Positions 14,788-22,659 of a stretch of 22,659 nt of DNA are shown here, in pieces; position 1 is the first letter of the stretch; each line of letters opens with the position of its first letter. The stretch spans positions 1 to 22,659 of the forward strand of contig DAIEQT010000187.1 of NCBI GenBank assembly GCA_027347545.1, in the 5' to 3' direction. Under the pieces are notes generated by a model, which had not been told where the DNA came from, made no database searches, and saw only the letters and a list, made by a program, of their open reading frames with translations. The position numbers and the translations under genes were made by a program. The stretch comes from Ignavibacteria bacterium (lineage in GTDB: Bacteria; Bacteroidota; Ignavibacteria; Ignavibacteriales; Melioribacteraceae).

Positions 14788-16053
14788 ATGAAAAAAATTA
14801 TTGCTAGTATTATTGTTGCTCTGCCGTTATTGATTTCTGCCCAAAATCTCAACGGCAGATTCACTTCCTCTTTCTATACTTTTCAGCGTTATGATAAACT
14901 ACAAAGTTCCGATGCTTTTTTGCGTAATACAGAAGCCTTAACACTTAATTTCAACTACGATAAATTCTCTTTGCGTACAAGAATGAATTTTGAGACAAAC
15001 ATCGGAGTTCCTCTTGATAATGACCCGCGTTTACGTTTCTATAATTTATATTTAGAAGCGAGAGACATTCTTGATTTCGCTACAATCAAATTAGGTCGTC
15101 AGCCACTATTCACACCAGTCAGTGGTGGTTTATTTGATGGTGTTAATCTGAAATTAAAGTATGAAGGTTACTCACTTACCGGATTTTACGGCGGAAATTT
15201 ACCGGCTTATCAGAAACTGGAATTCTTGAAAGATATAAGTGACAATTATGTTATGGGCGCTCGTTTTGATGCAAATCCAATTGATCACCTCAATTTGGCA
15301 GTTAGCTATTTCGATAAGAACTACAAAACGATGGACTATAATGCTATCCGTTTGGATGAAGGATTAGACCCGATAACTGTTTTAGTTATGCAGAAGTCCA
15401 ATCAATTCAAATTTCTATCCGGCGAAGCTTCTTATGAAATGCCCGGCACATTTGATGTAAGTGCACAGTATGAATTTGATGTGAATTACTTAGAAACATC
15501 TAAAGTTGAGGCTAACGGACGTGTTTGGCTAACTGAAGATTTAGGAGTTACCGGTTATTACAACTGGCGCGAACCTAAAATCCGCTATAATTCAATTTTC
15601 TCTGTTTTCAATTTCGGTCATACGGAAGAATATGAAGGCGGAATTGATTACAAGATTAATAGCACTTACACTTTGTTCGGTAAGCTCGGTAATGTTAAAT
15701 ACGAAGATGACAATTCATCGCGCTTAACTATTGGAGCTACAACCGGCATTGGAAGCATTAGTTACAGAAAAAACTTTGGCTATGCCGGCGAACTCGATAA
15801 CATCTCAATACATGCTGCAAAGAGTTACAGAGAAGGATTAATTACACCATCAATAGGTTTGTCATATACTTCTTACAAACTTTCAAAGGATGCCGAAAAG
15901 AATAACATTACAGCGGTTCTGGCTGGATTTAATCTGAGGCCGTGGAAGGCTTGGTCTTTTGATGTGCAAGGTCAGTTCTTCAACAACAAGATTTATAATG
16001 ATGATTTCAGATTCTTATTAAAAATAAACCACTGGTTCAATACTAACTTTTAG
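14788..16053 (+). CDS. Outer-membrane beta-barrel protein, putative porin of a porin-cytochrome conduit
   Basis: A 421-residue protein with a signal peptide (1-18, ending LLISAQ). The mature chain alternates polar and hydrophobic residues with many aromatic-ended strands (GRFTSSFYTF, LTLNFNYDKFSLRTRMNF, GARFDANPIDHLNLAVSYF). It ends in phenylalanine, as outer-membrane barrels usually do. No cysteine or heme motif is present. It starts 21 bases after the tetraheme gene and ends six bases before the 14-heme gene. A barrel among multiheme cytochromes is the genetic pattern of porin-cytochrome conduits such as MtrB or the Geobacter Omb/Oma/Omc sets. I do not recognise direct similarity to MtrB, so the sheath role is inferred from context. 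It could instead be an ordinary porin for small solutes. Confidence 0.8.
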   Translation: MKKIIASIIVALPLLISAQNLNGRFTSSFYTFQRYDKLQSSDAFLRNTEALTLNFNYDKFSLRTRMNFETNIGVPLDNDPRLRFYNLYLEARDILDFATIKLGRQPLFTPVSGGLFDGVNLKLKYEGYSLTGFYGGNLPAYQKLEFLKDISDNYVMGARFDANPIDHLNLAVSYFDKNYKTMDYNAIRLDEGLDPITVLVMQKSNQFKFLSGEASYEMPGTFDVSAQYEFDVNYLETSKVEANGRVWLTEDLGVTGYYNWREPKIRYNSIFSVFNFGHTEEYEGGIDYKINSTYTLFGKLGNVKYEDDNSSRLTIGATTGIGSISYRKNFGYAGELDNISIHAAKSYREGLITPSIGLSYTSYKLSKDAEKNNITAVLAGFNLRPWKAWSFDVQGQFFNNKIYNDDFRFLLKINHWFNTNF

Positions 16054-16059
16054 ATAATT

Positions 16060-17265
16060 ATGAAGATAAAATACTTTTATGCTGCATTCGGAATTTTGCT
16101 TATTAGCTTTTTGACCATTGCGGCTATTGGTGCAAACGGAAACGAAGATGAAAAATCCAATAAGGATATCATCAAGTTTTCTCATGCAGTTCATAAAGAA
16201 GTAACGGATTGCGCCGGTTGCCATACAAAATCTTCTGAAAGCACTTCGCTGAAAGACCGTTTAGTTCCGGATAAAGCGGTGTGCGCAACTTGCCATGATG
16301 TTAACGATGATAAGCAATGCTCAACATGTCACATTGGCGATGTTTACGAACCGCTGATGGTTAAAAAACCAGAATTGTTCTTCAATCACAAATTTCACTT
16401 AGGCAATCCTAATGTAACTTGCGAGTCTTGCCATAAAGGGCTCACAGACGTTGCATACAGCTCCGAAGCAAAAGAAGCACATCCATCTATGGCAACTTGC
16501 AATACATGCCATAGCAATCAAGCTGTAGCTTCTAATGAATGTAAGACTTGCCATACTTCAACAGTTAATTTACTTCCGCAAGATCATAAGAGTGTTTCTT
16601 TCTTAAAGACACACAAATTCAAATCTTCGGAAACTAATGCTAATTGCCAGATGTGCCACGATAATTCATTCTGCGAAACTTGCCATGCTGCAACAACTAT
16701 GATTGACGAAACAAACACTGCAAGAAATTTTGTTACACCATATTCTCCTCACAATTTTGTTGATAACACTAAACAGCAAAATATCAGCCGTGTACATGAA
16801 CTTAATTTCCGCTTCACACATGGAATTGATCTGAAAGGCAAAACAAGCGAATGCCAGACTTGCCATCAGACTGAAACATTTTGCGGTCAATGTCATACTT
16901 CCGGTACAGGAGATTATTCACTTGAAGGAAATGCACCGCAGTCTCACAGAATGCCTAATTTCACTACACTAGGTGTTGGAAGCGGCGGCGGCGAACATGC
17001 CATTCAAGCTAGAAGAGATATCGAACGCTGCGCATCTTGTCACGATGTTCAAGGCGCAGACGCAAATTGCATTTTATGTCACGTAGATAACGATGGTATT
17101 AAAGGAACAAACCCTAAAACTCACAAAGCTGGATTCTTAAGCAACTCTGAAGATGGCGATTGGCATACCGACAGCAATTCGGTTTGTTATTCTTGCCATA
17201 CTGATGCAACTGCACGTCCCGGCGGCGTAAGAGGTGTTGGTTTCTGCGGCTATTGTCATAAATAA
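16060..17265 (+). CDS. 14-heme c-type cytochrome, likely periplasmic partner of the porin
   Basis: A 401-residue protein with an N-terminal hydrophobic signal (about 1-24) and 14 CXXCH motifs spread along the whole chain. The last one, CGYCHK, ends exactly at the C-terminus. Extra histidines in FSHAVHKE, FNHKFHLG and KTHKF contexts are plausible distal ligands, as in bis-His cytochromes. There is no lipobox and no C-terminal anchor. It begins six bases after the barrel gene and is followed by the lipoprotein cytochrome, so the three probably form an outer-membrane conduit with this one plugging the barrel from the periplasmic side, like MtrA. That placement is inferred. Whether the N-terminal segment is cleaved or stays as an anchor cannot be decided by eye. 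Confidence 0.88.
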   Translation: MKIKYFYAAFGILLISFLTIAAIGANGNEDEKSNKDIIKFSHAVHKEVTDCAGCHTKSSESTSLKDRLVPDKAVCATCHDVNDDKQCSTCHIGDVYEPLMVKKPELFFNHKFHLGNPNVTCESCHKGLTDVAYSSEAKEAHPSMATCNTCHSNQAVASNECKTCHTSTVNLLPQDHKSVSFLKTHKFKSSETNANCQMCHDNSFCETCHAATTMIDETNTARNFVTPYSPHNFVDNTKQQNISRVHELNFRFTHGIDLKGKTSECQTCHQTETFCGQCHTSGTGDYSLEGNAPQSHRMPNFTTLGVGSGGGEHAIQARRDIERCASCHDVQGADANCILCHVDNDGIKGTNPKTHKAGFLSNSEDGDWHTDSNSVCYSCHTDATARPGGVRGVGFCGYCHK

Positions 17266-17288
17266 TTAACTCAATCTCTGGAAATAAT

Positions 17289-18305
17289 ATGAGATCTATA
17301 AAAATTTATTCACTTATTCTCTTAGCTGTTGGATTGTTTTCTTTTGGATGCAGCGAATTGCAAAACGATGTTACGTTGCCGACAAAGATTGGTGTACATG
17401 GTCCGGATGTTTTGGTAAAGACAGCTGATTCATTCCACGGTAAGAAACTCATTGGCACTAGCTTCAACGATTGCCGAAATTGCCATGCAAAAGATCTTTC
17501 CGGTGGAACTACCGGTGTCGGATGCTCAACTTCAAATTGCCATCCCACTATTGTAGTTCATACAGCAGAAATAATGAATCCGACTTCACAAATGTTCCAT
17601 GGTAAATTTATTGCTAACAAAAATTGGGATATGCAAGACTGCTCGAAATGTCATGGCGTTTCATTTGCCGGCGGCATTTCAAGTCCTACATGCAACACTT
17701 GCCATACTCAAGCCGGTGGACCGGAAGCATGCAATACTTGTCATGGTGATTTTAGCAAGCCAGGAAGTGTAGCTCCTCCAAGAGCATTAAATAATGCCAT
17801 CGTAACTACCGATCCCGGAGTTGGTGCGCATACATTCCATCTAACTCAAATTAAAGACGCTTCCAATGTTGCATGCAATGAATGCCATACCGTGCCGAAT
17901 GCACTTGCCTCTGCCGGTCATATTGACAATTCACCTAAAGCAGAAGTAACATTTGGTTCATTCACCAATGGTGGTCCTTCACAAGCTACATACAATTCAT
18001 CTAATAACACCTGTGCTAATACTTATTGCCACGGTAATTTTTCTTATTCTAAAGCTACTTCAGCTTATCCATTTATTTATGAATTTGGTGATAAGATTAC
18101 CGGCAACAACTATTCTCCAAAGTGGACTAAAGTTGATGGAACCGAAGGCAAGTGCGGAACTTGCCATGGATTACCGCCGACCGGACATCAAGCATCTACG
18201 CTTAAAGCTTGTGCAACATGTCATACTGGCGTTGTAAATAGTTTAGGTAAGATCATTGACCCGACAAAACATATCAATGGAAAAGTAAATGTATTTGGCA
18301 GTTAA
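17289..18305 (+). CDS. 9-heme lipoprotein cytochrome with CX4CH motifs, probable surface-exposed terminal cytochrome
   Basis: A 338-residue lipoprotein: the signal peptide ends in the lipobox FSFGC with C21 as the lipidated cysteine. I count seven CXXCH and two CX4CH motifs (C79-H85 and C242-H248). The region 240-300 (CANTYCHG ... SPKW ... CGTCHGLPP) matches the Geobacter-type CxxxxCH...CxxCH domain known from outer-surface cytochromes, where Geobacter species have many copies. SFHGK/MFHGK segments near residues 48 and 102 suggest internal repeats. It is the last gene before a strong terminator and follows the barrel and 14-heme genes. It therefore probably sits on the outer face of the outer membrane and passes electrons to minerals, electrodes or partner cells. 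Surface location is inferred; lipid attachment is strongly indicated. Confidence 0.88.
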   Translation: MRSIKIYSLILLAVGLFSFGCSELQNDVTLPTKIGVHGPDVLVKTADSFHGKKLIGTSFNDCRNCHAKDLSGGTTGVGCSTSNCHPTIVVHTAEIMNPTSQMFHGKFIANKNWDMQDCSKCHGVSFAGGISSPTCNTCHTQAGGPEACNTCHGDFSKPGSVAPPRALNNAIVTTDPGVGAHTFHLTQIKDASNVACNECHTVPNALASAGHIDNSPKAEVTFGSFTNGGPSQATYNSSNNTCANTYCHGNFSYSKATSAYPFIYEFGDKITGNNYSPKWTKVDGTEGKCGTCHGLPPTGHQASTLKACATCHTGVVNSLGKIIDPTKHINGKVNVFGS

Positions 18306-18325
18306 GATTAATTAGTAAGAAAATT

Positions 18326-18355
18326 AAAAGCCGCTCTTAGTAGCGGCTTTTTTTT
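18326..18355 (+). terminator. Strong rho-independent terminator ending the cytochrome/porin operon
   Basis: GCCGCT (18330-18335) pairs with AGCGGC (18342-18347), extended by A/T pairs, with a six-base loop and a run of eight T. It begins about 20 bases after the lipoprotein stop. Confidence 0.9.
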
Positions 18356-18389
18356 GCACTAAAGGTTTTATGATTTGGTAAATTTACGT

Positions 18390-19691
18390 ATGAATAATTC
18401 CGGCATTGAATCTGAACAACCCAAAAATATTCCCGAAGAAAGTGAAGAATTAATTTCGGGAATTAACTCAAATAAGATTTCACTCAAAACTACTTTTGCT
18501 GCACTAAATTTTAAGAACTACCGGCTTTGGTTTTCCGGACAGCTTATTTCCCTTTTCGGCTCATGGATGCAAACCACCGCTTACGGTTATTTCATTTTCG
18601 AACTAACTCATTCTCCGGCGTTTCTTGGGTATGTTGGTTTTGCATCTGGTATACCGGCCTGGCTGCTAACTTTTTATGGCGGCGTAATCGCTGATAGATA
18701 TCCGCGAAGAACTATTCTGATGATCACTCAAACCTGGATGATGCTACTTGCCTTTGTGTTAGCTGTCCTCACGTTCACAGGAATTGTTCAGCCGTGGCAT
18801 CTCATCTTGATTTCATTTCTAAATGGAATTGGAAACGCGTTTGATTCAACTGCCAGGCATGCATTTGCAAGAGAGTTAGTTGGTAAAAAATATCTTACCA
18901 ATGCCATCGCGCTCAACTCTACTATGTTTAACACAGCTACAGCTATTGGTCCAGCCATTGCCGGAATAACTTACGCTATACTTGGTCCGGCATGGTGTTT
19001 CTTAATAAATGGAGTTTCCTACTTGGCTGTAATTTTTAATTTGTGGAGAATTAAACTTCTTTTGGTTGAAAAACCCAAAAGTGAAACTTCTGTAGTGAGT
19101 GAAATTAAAGCTGGATTTAACTACTTAAAAAGCAGAAAAGATTTAGTAACCATAATTTCTATAACATCACTGGTTAGTTTTTTTGGAATGGGCTTAGTTA
19201 CTTTGTTTCCGGCGTGGGCCGTAAATATTCTTCATGGCAACTCCATCACAAACGGATATTTGCAGTCGGCGCGAGGTGTTGGCGCTGTAACATTTGCGTT
19301 AATAATCGCAGCAGTAAATCATATTATTGTGCGCGGCAAATATCTTAGATACAGTACAGCGGTTTTACCTCTCCTACTTTTTATTTTCTCGTTCAACCGC
19401 ACTTTTATTGTTTCAATTCTACTACTCGTATTGATTGGCGGAGTTTTGATTGCAATGTTCAATCTTTCGAACGGTTTGATTCAAACAATAGTTGACGAGG
19501 AATTTAGAGGTAGAATTCTAAGTTTCTATTCTTTCAGTTTCTTTGCGTTATATCCGGTAGGTGCTTTGTGGATTGGAATGCTGGCGGAACATTTTTCTAC
19601 GCCAACAGCCGTTCTAATTAATTCTGTTCTTTTAGCGGCTAGCTATTACTGCATAAAGTTGTATCATCCAAAATTCAACACTATCAAATAA
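18390..19691 (+). CDS. MFS-family exporter (EntS/MFS_3-like)
   Basis: I place the start at ATG 18390 (433 residues); an upstream in-frame TTG at 18375 adds five residues and is less likely. After a polar N-terminus of about 35 residues there are about 12 membrane helices. The sequence FKNYRLWFSGQLISLFGSWMQ and the loop GGVIADRYPRRTIL (the conserved MFS loop 2-3 motif) identify the MFS_3 branch that includes enterobactin exporter EntS. NAFDSTARHAFARELV is also typical of this branch. Substrates of this branch are varied, so none is assigned. It lies just after the operon terminator and its stop abuts the stop of the convergent thioesterase with no spacing. No functional tie to the cytochromes is evident. 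Confidence 0.88.
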   Translation: MNNSGIESEQPKNIPEESEELISGINSNKISLKTTFAALNFKNYRLWFSGQLISLFGSWMQTTAYGYFIFELTHSPAFLGYVGFASGIPAWLLTFYGGVIADRYPRRTILMITQTWMMLLAFVLAVLTFTGIVQPWHLILISFLNGIGNAFDSTARHAFARELVGKKYLTNAIALNSTMFNTATAIGPAIAGITYAILGPAWCFLINGVSYLAVIFNLWRIKLLLVEKPKSETSVVSEIKAGFNYLKSRKDLVTIISITSLVSFFGMGLVTLFPAWAVNILHGNSITNGYLQSARGVGAVTFALIIAAVNHIIVRGKYLRYSTAVLPLLLFIFSFNRTFIVSILLLVLIGGVLIAMFNLSNGLIQTIVDEEFRGRILSFYSFSFFALYPVGALWIGMLAEHFSTPTAVLINSVLLAASYYCIKLYHPKFNTIK

Positions 19692-20198
19692 TTATATGTC
19701 AATTTCCTTCGGATCGTTTTCTAGCTCAACAATCCACCACTCATTCTCTTCTTTGTTAAACTCTGTGATCTTTTCAATTGGAACTTTGAGATACTTGCCG
19801 TAAGCTGTAACCGCAACATCGCCATTGCTTAATACTATTTCTCCGGTACCTTCAAAAAATCTGCTGTTCTCCGAAGTAATTCTGCCTATAACTTTTAATT
19901 CTTCATTCAAAGGAATTGGCCTCTTGAAATTTACCGAGAGGTCAATTGTAACTCCCCAAACTTCTGTTTCGTATTTGTTTAGGATTGCTCTCCCAATAGT
20001 TTCATCTAACACTGCTGATGCAATTCCGCCATGTAATCTACCGGGATAACTTTGATGCTCTTCTGATGGCGTAAAAACAGCAATCAATTCTTCCGATTCG
20101 GTTACATAAAAATGTGCGTGAATTCCAAATTTGTTTTTTAAGCCGCAGACAAAACAAAGCTTAGAGTTGTGCTGTTTGCCGGTAATTTTATGAATCAT
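19692..20198 (-). CDS. PaaI-type hotdog-fold thioesterase
   Basis: A 168-residue protein of the size usual for single hotdog thioesterases. RLHGGIASAVLDE (54-66) is the family signature: HGG (56-58) helps build the active site and D65/E66 lie on the central helix. An N-terminal CFVCG (15-19) resembles the CxxCG-x-xN-x-x-G opening seen in many PaaI-like proteins. It would hydrolyse acyl-CoA thioesters; the substrate is unknown. An AGGTG ribosome site precedes the ATG on the minus strand. Its 3' end meets the MFS gene directly, with no visible terminator between the two convergent genes. Housekeeping or CoA-recycling use is likely. The family is fairly certain. Confidence 0.85.
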   Translation of the reverse strand: MIHKITGKQHNSKLCFVCGLKNKFGIHAHFYVTESEELIAVFTPSEEHQSYPGRLHGGIASAVLDETIGRAILNKYETEVWGVTIDLSVNFKRPIPLNEELKVIGRITSENSRFFEGTGEIVLSNGDVAVTAYGKYLKVPIEKITEFNKEENEWWIVELENDPKEIDI

Positions 20199-20258
20199 TC
20201 AACACCTATATTTCTTCAAATGAATTTTGGGCGTAAATATAAAGAAGTAATTAGGAAT

Positions 20259-20282
20259 GGAAAAAATCCTTTACAAAGGATT
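20259..20282 (-). terminator. Terminator of the bacteriohemerythrin gene
   Basis: Read on the minus strand, AATCCTTT-GT-AAAGGATT forms a perfect hairpin followed by a short T run, starting two bases after the TAG stop at 20285-20287. Confidence 0.75.
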
Positions 20283-20284
20283 GT

Positions 20285-20698
20285 CTAGTTTATCCCTTTG
20301 GAGTTAAGATAAGCGCCATATTTTTTGTCCTCCTCCAATATATGATCAATCAACCATTTCTGTAAAAAGTCTATCAAATCAATTGGGAATACATTACCGC
20401 TGAAGTTGTATTTATTTAGAAAATTTTTAATCTGCGCTATTAAATCAGTATGAGCGCGAATATGCACTCGAGTTTCTGGATAAGAGTACTGTGCGAAAAG
20501 TGATTCTTCAAAAGAAAAATGGTAAACAGCATATTTTATAAGCTCGTCAAGAGTATCTCCAACAGTTTTATGAAGGTCTTTTTCATCAGTTTCTTTATGC
20601 AACAGATTAATGAGCTTTACTAGTTTTTTATGTTGGGAGTCAATCTCACGAATATTTACGGAATAGTCTTCACTCCAAGTTATCACTTCCATTTCCAA
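20285..20698 (-). CDS. Bacteriohemerythrin, single-domain diiron oxygen-binding protein
   Basis: A 137-residue protein with every expected diiron ligand: H23 (DSQHKKL), H60 and E64 (HFSFEE), H79 and H83 (HIRAH), H119 and D124 (HILEED). The opening WSEDYSVNIREIDSQH is the classic bacteriohemerythrin start. It has no signal peptide or extra domain, so it is a soluble cytoplasmic protein that binds oxygen reversibly, for storage, delivery or scavenging. In an organism whose neighbouring genes encode a large anaerobic-style cytochrome network, protection of oxygen-labile enzymes is plausible. It appears to be a single-gene transcript with its own terminator and an AAGGTG ribosome site. Similar proteins in other bacteria are linked to chemotaxis or biofilm, but here nothing points to that. 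Confidence 0.93.
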   Translation of the reverse strand: MEMEVITWSEDYSVNIREIDSQHKKLVKLINLLHKETDEKDLHKTVGDTLDELIKYAVYHFSFEESLFAQYSYPETRVHIRAHTDLIAQIKNFLNKYNFSGNVFPIDLIDFLQKWLIDHILEEDKKYGAYLNSKGIN

Positions 20699-20766
20699 TC
20701 ACCTTAAAAGAAAAAGTTAGTACGCCAATTTATTATCGGATTTGGAGAGAATTTATTTAGCCAACT

Positions 20767-21975
20767 TCAATGCTTCGGCTTATCCGGGAGCGGTTGGGAA
20801 CTAAAAAACTCTTTGTAAAAACGTTCTGTGTAATCTGAAATCAACTTTGTTATTCGGTCATAATCGGGTGAACATACAACGAGTCCAGCATGGTATCTTT
20901 TATTCATTCTCCAAACTACTTCCGGCTCATTGAATGAAGAAATATCGGGTGTCTCTTGCTTAGCCAGCGAAATCAATATCGAAGCATAGTTTTCGATTGG
21001 TTGAGGAAGTTTGTAAGCTTTTCCTTTCCGTAGTGTTTCAATTTTAGCCCATTCAGCCCAGAAATTAATTCCTGTAGCCGCCTCAATCATCTCTGCAATA
21101 TTAGCTCCGGCAACACGTGCGGAAGTCTCTAAAAAATAGAATTTACCATCAATACTTTTAATAAACTCTGTGTGCGAAATTCCTTGGACCAGACCAAGTG
21201 ATTTCAGCAATTCGTTATTGAGTTTTAGGAGAGCACTTTCGTCTTCGGAATCTCTAAGCATTGTTCTTGTTACAAAAACTCTTCCTTCATGTGCAACTTC
21301 CATAGGAGGTTTTGCGTATTCATTCGCTACAGCGAATACAATATTTTTCTTGTACACTATGCTGTCAACATGATAAATGTTTCCAGCGATAAATTTTTCT
21401 AAAAGGTAATTTGATTGCTTATCACCAAGTTCATCCAAAATATGCCAAAGCTCATCTCCATTGTTAATCTTTTTTATTCCAACAGCACCGGCTTGCATTC
21501 TTGGTTTTAAAACGTAAGGAGCAGAAACAGTGTCTAAGAACTCTTCTATTTTTTTGTAGTTGAGAATATGTACAAACTCTGGAACAGGAATTCCCAATTC
21601 TTTGGCGAGAACTCTCATTGCTAATTTATCTCTAAAATATCTAGCAGTTGTGTCTCCCATTCCACCAATACGCAAATGCTCTCTTAACCGTGCGGCTTTT
21701 TCAACATCAAAATCATCCAGCGCAACTATACGATCAATCTGCTCTGTCCTTGCTAAAAAGCTAACTGCGTTAACCATGTGTTCCAAATTCCACTCTTTGT
21801 TAACATCCGGCATGTAAAAAATCTCATCAATACTTTCTCTCGGCCATTCTACATCCCGCAAACTTTGAGAGGTTAGCAAGAGAACTCTACAACCTTCCCT
21901 TTTGCATTGACGAAGAAATTCAAATCCTTTTTCATAACTTGAGATACATAGAATTGTTAGATTTTGAGCGGGCAT
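20767..21975 (-). CDS. ATP-grasp family protein of unknown substrate
   Basis: A 402-residue protein. Residues 5-100 look like a preATP-grasp domain (LTILCISSYEKGFEFLRQC). RYFRDKLAMRVLAKELGIPVP (113-132) is the typical entry to the ATP-grasp fold. YVLKPRMQAGAVGIKKI (154-170) carries the ATP-binding lysine and glycine loop, LLEKFIAGNIYHVD (191-204) follows, and HTEFI...FYFLETSARVAGANI (268-293) supplies the metal-binding Glu/Asn residues. The family joins a carboxylate to an amine or thiol using ATP, through an acyl-phosphate. It resembles the biotin-carboxylase/CarB-like branch that includes amino-acid ligases, but the substrate cannot be read. No biosynthetic partners lie next to it. An AGGAAA ribosome site supports the start. 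The C-terminal 70 residues are unassigned. Confidence 0.8.
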   Translation of the reverse strand: MPAQNLTILCISSYEKGFEFLRQCKREGCRVLLLTSQSLRDVEWPRESIDEIFYMPDVNKEWNLEHMVNAVSFLARTEQIDRIVALDDFDVEKAARLREHLRIGGMGDTTARYFRDKLAMRVLAKELGIPVPEFVHILNYKKIEEFLDTVSAPYVLKPRMQAGAVGIKKINNGDELWHILDELGDKQSNYLLEKFIAGNIYHVDSIVYKKNIVFAVANEYAKPPMEVAHEGRVFVTRTMLRDSEDESALLKLNNELLKSLGLVQGISHTEFIKSIDGKFYFLETSARVAGANIAEMIEAATGINFWAEWAKIETLRKGKAYKLPQPIENYASILISLAKQETPDISSFNEPEVVWRMNKRYHAGLVVCSPDYDRITKLISDYTERFYKEFFSSQPLPDKPKH

Positions 21976-22051
21976 TTTTTCCTCATGTTATTTTACAATA
22001 GATGTTAAACAATCTCGGGACTTTACTCAAGCAAAAAGTAGTTTTTAGGAA

Positions 22052-22659
22052 ATGAGTTTTACACCTTCTTACATACGACATTTAGAAAACGGTGAGTTCG
22101 AAAAACGGATTAACTCGGCTAAGGAATTACTTGCTAAGTGTTCTGTTTGTCCAAGAAACTGTGGCGTGAATAGAAGTGTCGGCGAACTTGGATTCTGTCA
22201 TAGTTCGGCTATACCGATTGTCTCTTCTTACACAGCTCATTTTGGAGAGGAACCGGTTCTTTCCGGTACAAACGGGGCAGGCAATATTTTCTTTGGGAAT
22301 TGTAATCTGAGCTGCGTCTTTTGCCAAAACTATGAAATTAGCCAAAACTGGAAAGTTGAAAACCAGAATACTGTTTCTGTAGCGTGTCTAGCAGAAATAA
22401 TGATTGAACTTCAAAACCGGGGCTGTCATAGTATTGGTTTAGTTTCTCCAACTCATTTCTCAGTACAAATTCTCGAAGCTATTTTTCTCGCTGCGCAGAA
22501 TGGTTTACATCTGCCTATCATATATAATTCTAATGGCTATGATTCTGTAGAAACGCTAAAGCTTTTTGAATACGTGATTGATATTTACTTGCCCGACTTT
22601 AAGTATGGTAATGATGAATATGCAAAAAGATTTTCAAACGCTGAGAACTATTTTGAAAC
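22052..22659 (+). CDS. PflX-like radical SAM protein (pyruvate formate-lyase activase homologue), partial at window edge
   Basis: The frame opens at ATG 22052, directly after an in-frame TAG, and runs without a stop to the edge, giving 202 codons. The radical SAM motif is CNLSCVFC: C84, C88 and C91 bind the [4Fe-4S] cluster that cleaves S-adenosylmethionine. An N-terminal cysteine set, C30, C33, C37 and C49 (CSVCPRNCGVNRSVGELGFC), suits a further metal or cluster site and is typical of the PflX/COG1313 group. Further landmarks are VSPTHF and DIYLPDFKYG. Its target is unknown; proteins of this group are only distantly related to true PFL activase. AGGA lies very close to the ATG, so initiation may be weak. 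The missing C-terminal part should hold the rest of the barrel. Confidence 0.88.
   Translation, partial: MSFTPSYIRHLENGEFEKRINSAKELLAKCSVCPRNCGVNRSVGELGFCHSSAIPIVSSYTAHFGEEPVLSGTNGAGNIFFGNCNLSCVFCQNYEISQNWKVENQNTVSVACLAEIMIELQNRGCHSIGLVSPTHFSVQILEAIFLAAQNGLHLPIIYNSNGYDSVETLKLFEYVIDIYLPDFKYGNDEYAKRFSNAENYFE

Noticed and set aside
18375..18389. TTG start giving the MFS protein five extra residues
   Set aside because: ATG at 18390 is in frame and follows immediately; no ribosome site favours TTG.
1..22659. tRNA, rRNA, CRISPR array, insertion sequence or phage genes
   Set aside because: I saw no cloverleaf-like sequences in the gaps, no spaced direct repeats and no transposase or integrase reading frames. 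Direct repeats in the cytochrome genes are heme-unit duplications.

Overview
The window looks like a chromosomal segment from an anaerobic or facultative member of the Ignavibacteria/Bacteroidota-Chlorobi lineage. It is AT-rich, with strong GGAGG-type ribosome sites and several coupled start/stop codons. It also has a short palindromic in-frame insert of a kind I associate with such environmental genomes. The assignment is inferred from gene content and style, not from a marker gene.

Layout. (1) 1-1284, minus strand: the 5' part of a chorismate mutase-prephenate dehydratase gene that appears to run on into a DAHP synthase domain beyond the window edge. (2) 1479-8620, plus strand: a tight operon encoding a Tat-exported four-cluster ferredoxin, a HybB/NrfD-type membrane quinone module, a 13-heme cytochrome, a heme-sensing histidine kinase and two response regulators with GcvH-like C-terminal domains. 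It ends at a hairpin terminator (8747-8777). (3) 8856-18305, plus strand: an 18-heme membrane-anchored cytochrome, a separate cytochrome b, a 16-heme cytochrome c-cytochrome b fusion, a tetraheme c554-like protein, an outer-membrane beta-barrel, a 14-heme cytochrome and a 9-heme lipoprotein. It ends at a strong terminator (18326-18355). A likely internal promoter lies before the tetraheme gene. (4) 18390-22659: ordinary genes, namely an MFS exporter, a PaaI-like thioesterase, a bacteriohemerythrin, an ATP-grasp protein and the start of a PflX-like radical SAM gene.

How it fits together. The two plus-strand operons encode most parts expected of an extracellular electron transfer route. There are three candidate inner-membrane quinol-oxidising modules: NrfD/FeS/cytochrome, split c+b, and fused c-b. 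A small periplasmic tetraheme carrier follows, then a porin with periplasmic and surface cytochromes, as in porin-cytochrome conduits. The six cytochromes carry 74 canonical or CX4CH heme motifs by my count. Embedded in the first operon is an unusual signalling set. The kinase has periplasmic heme motifs and a zinc-ribbon-like insert inside its ATPase domain. The two receiver proteins have no DNA-binding output, carry lipoyl-carrier-like domains, and one is membrane anchored. This is the best candidate in the window for an undescribed system; its function is inference.
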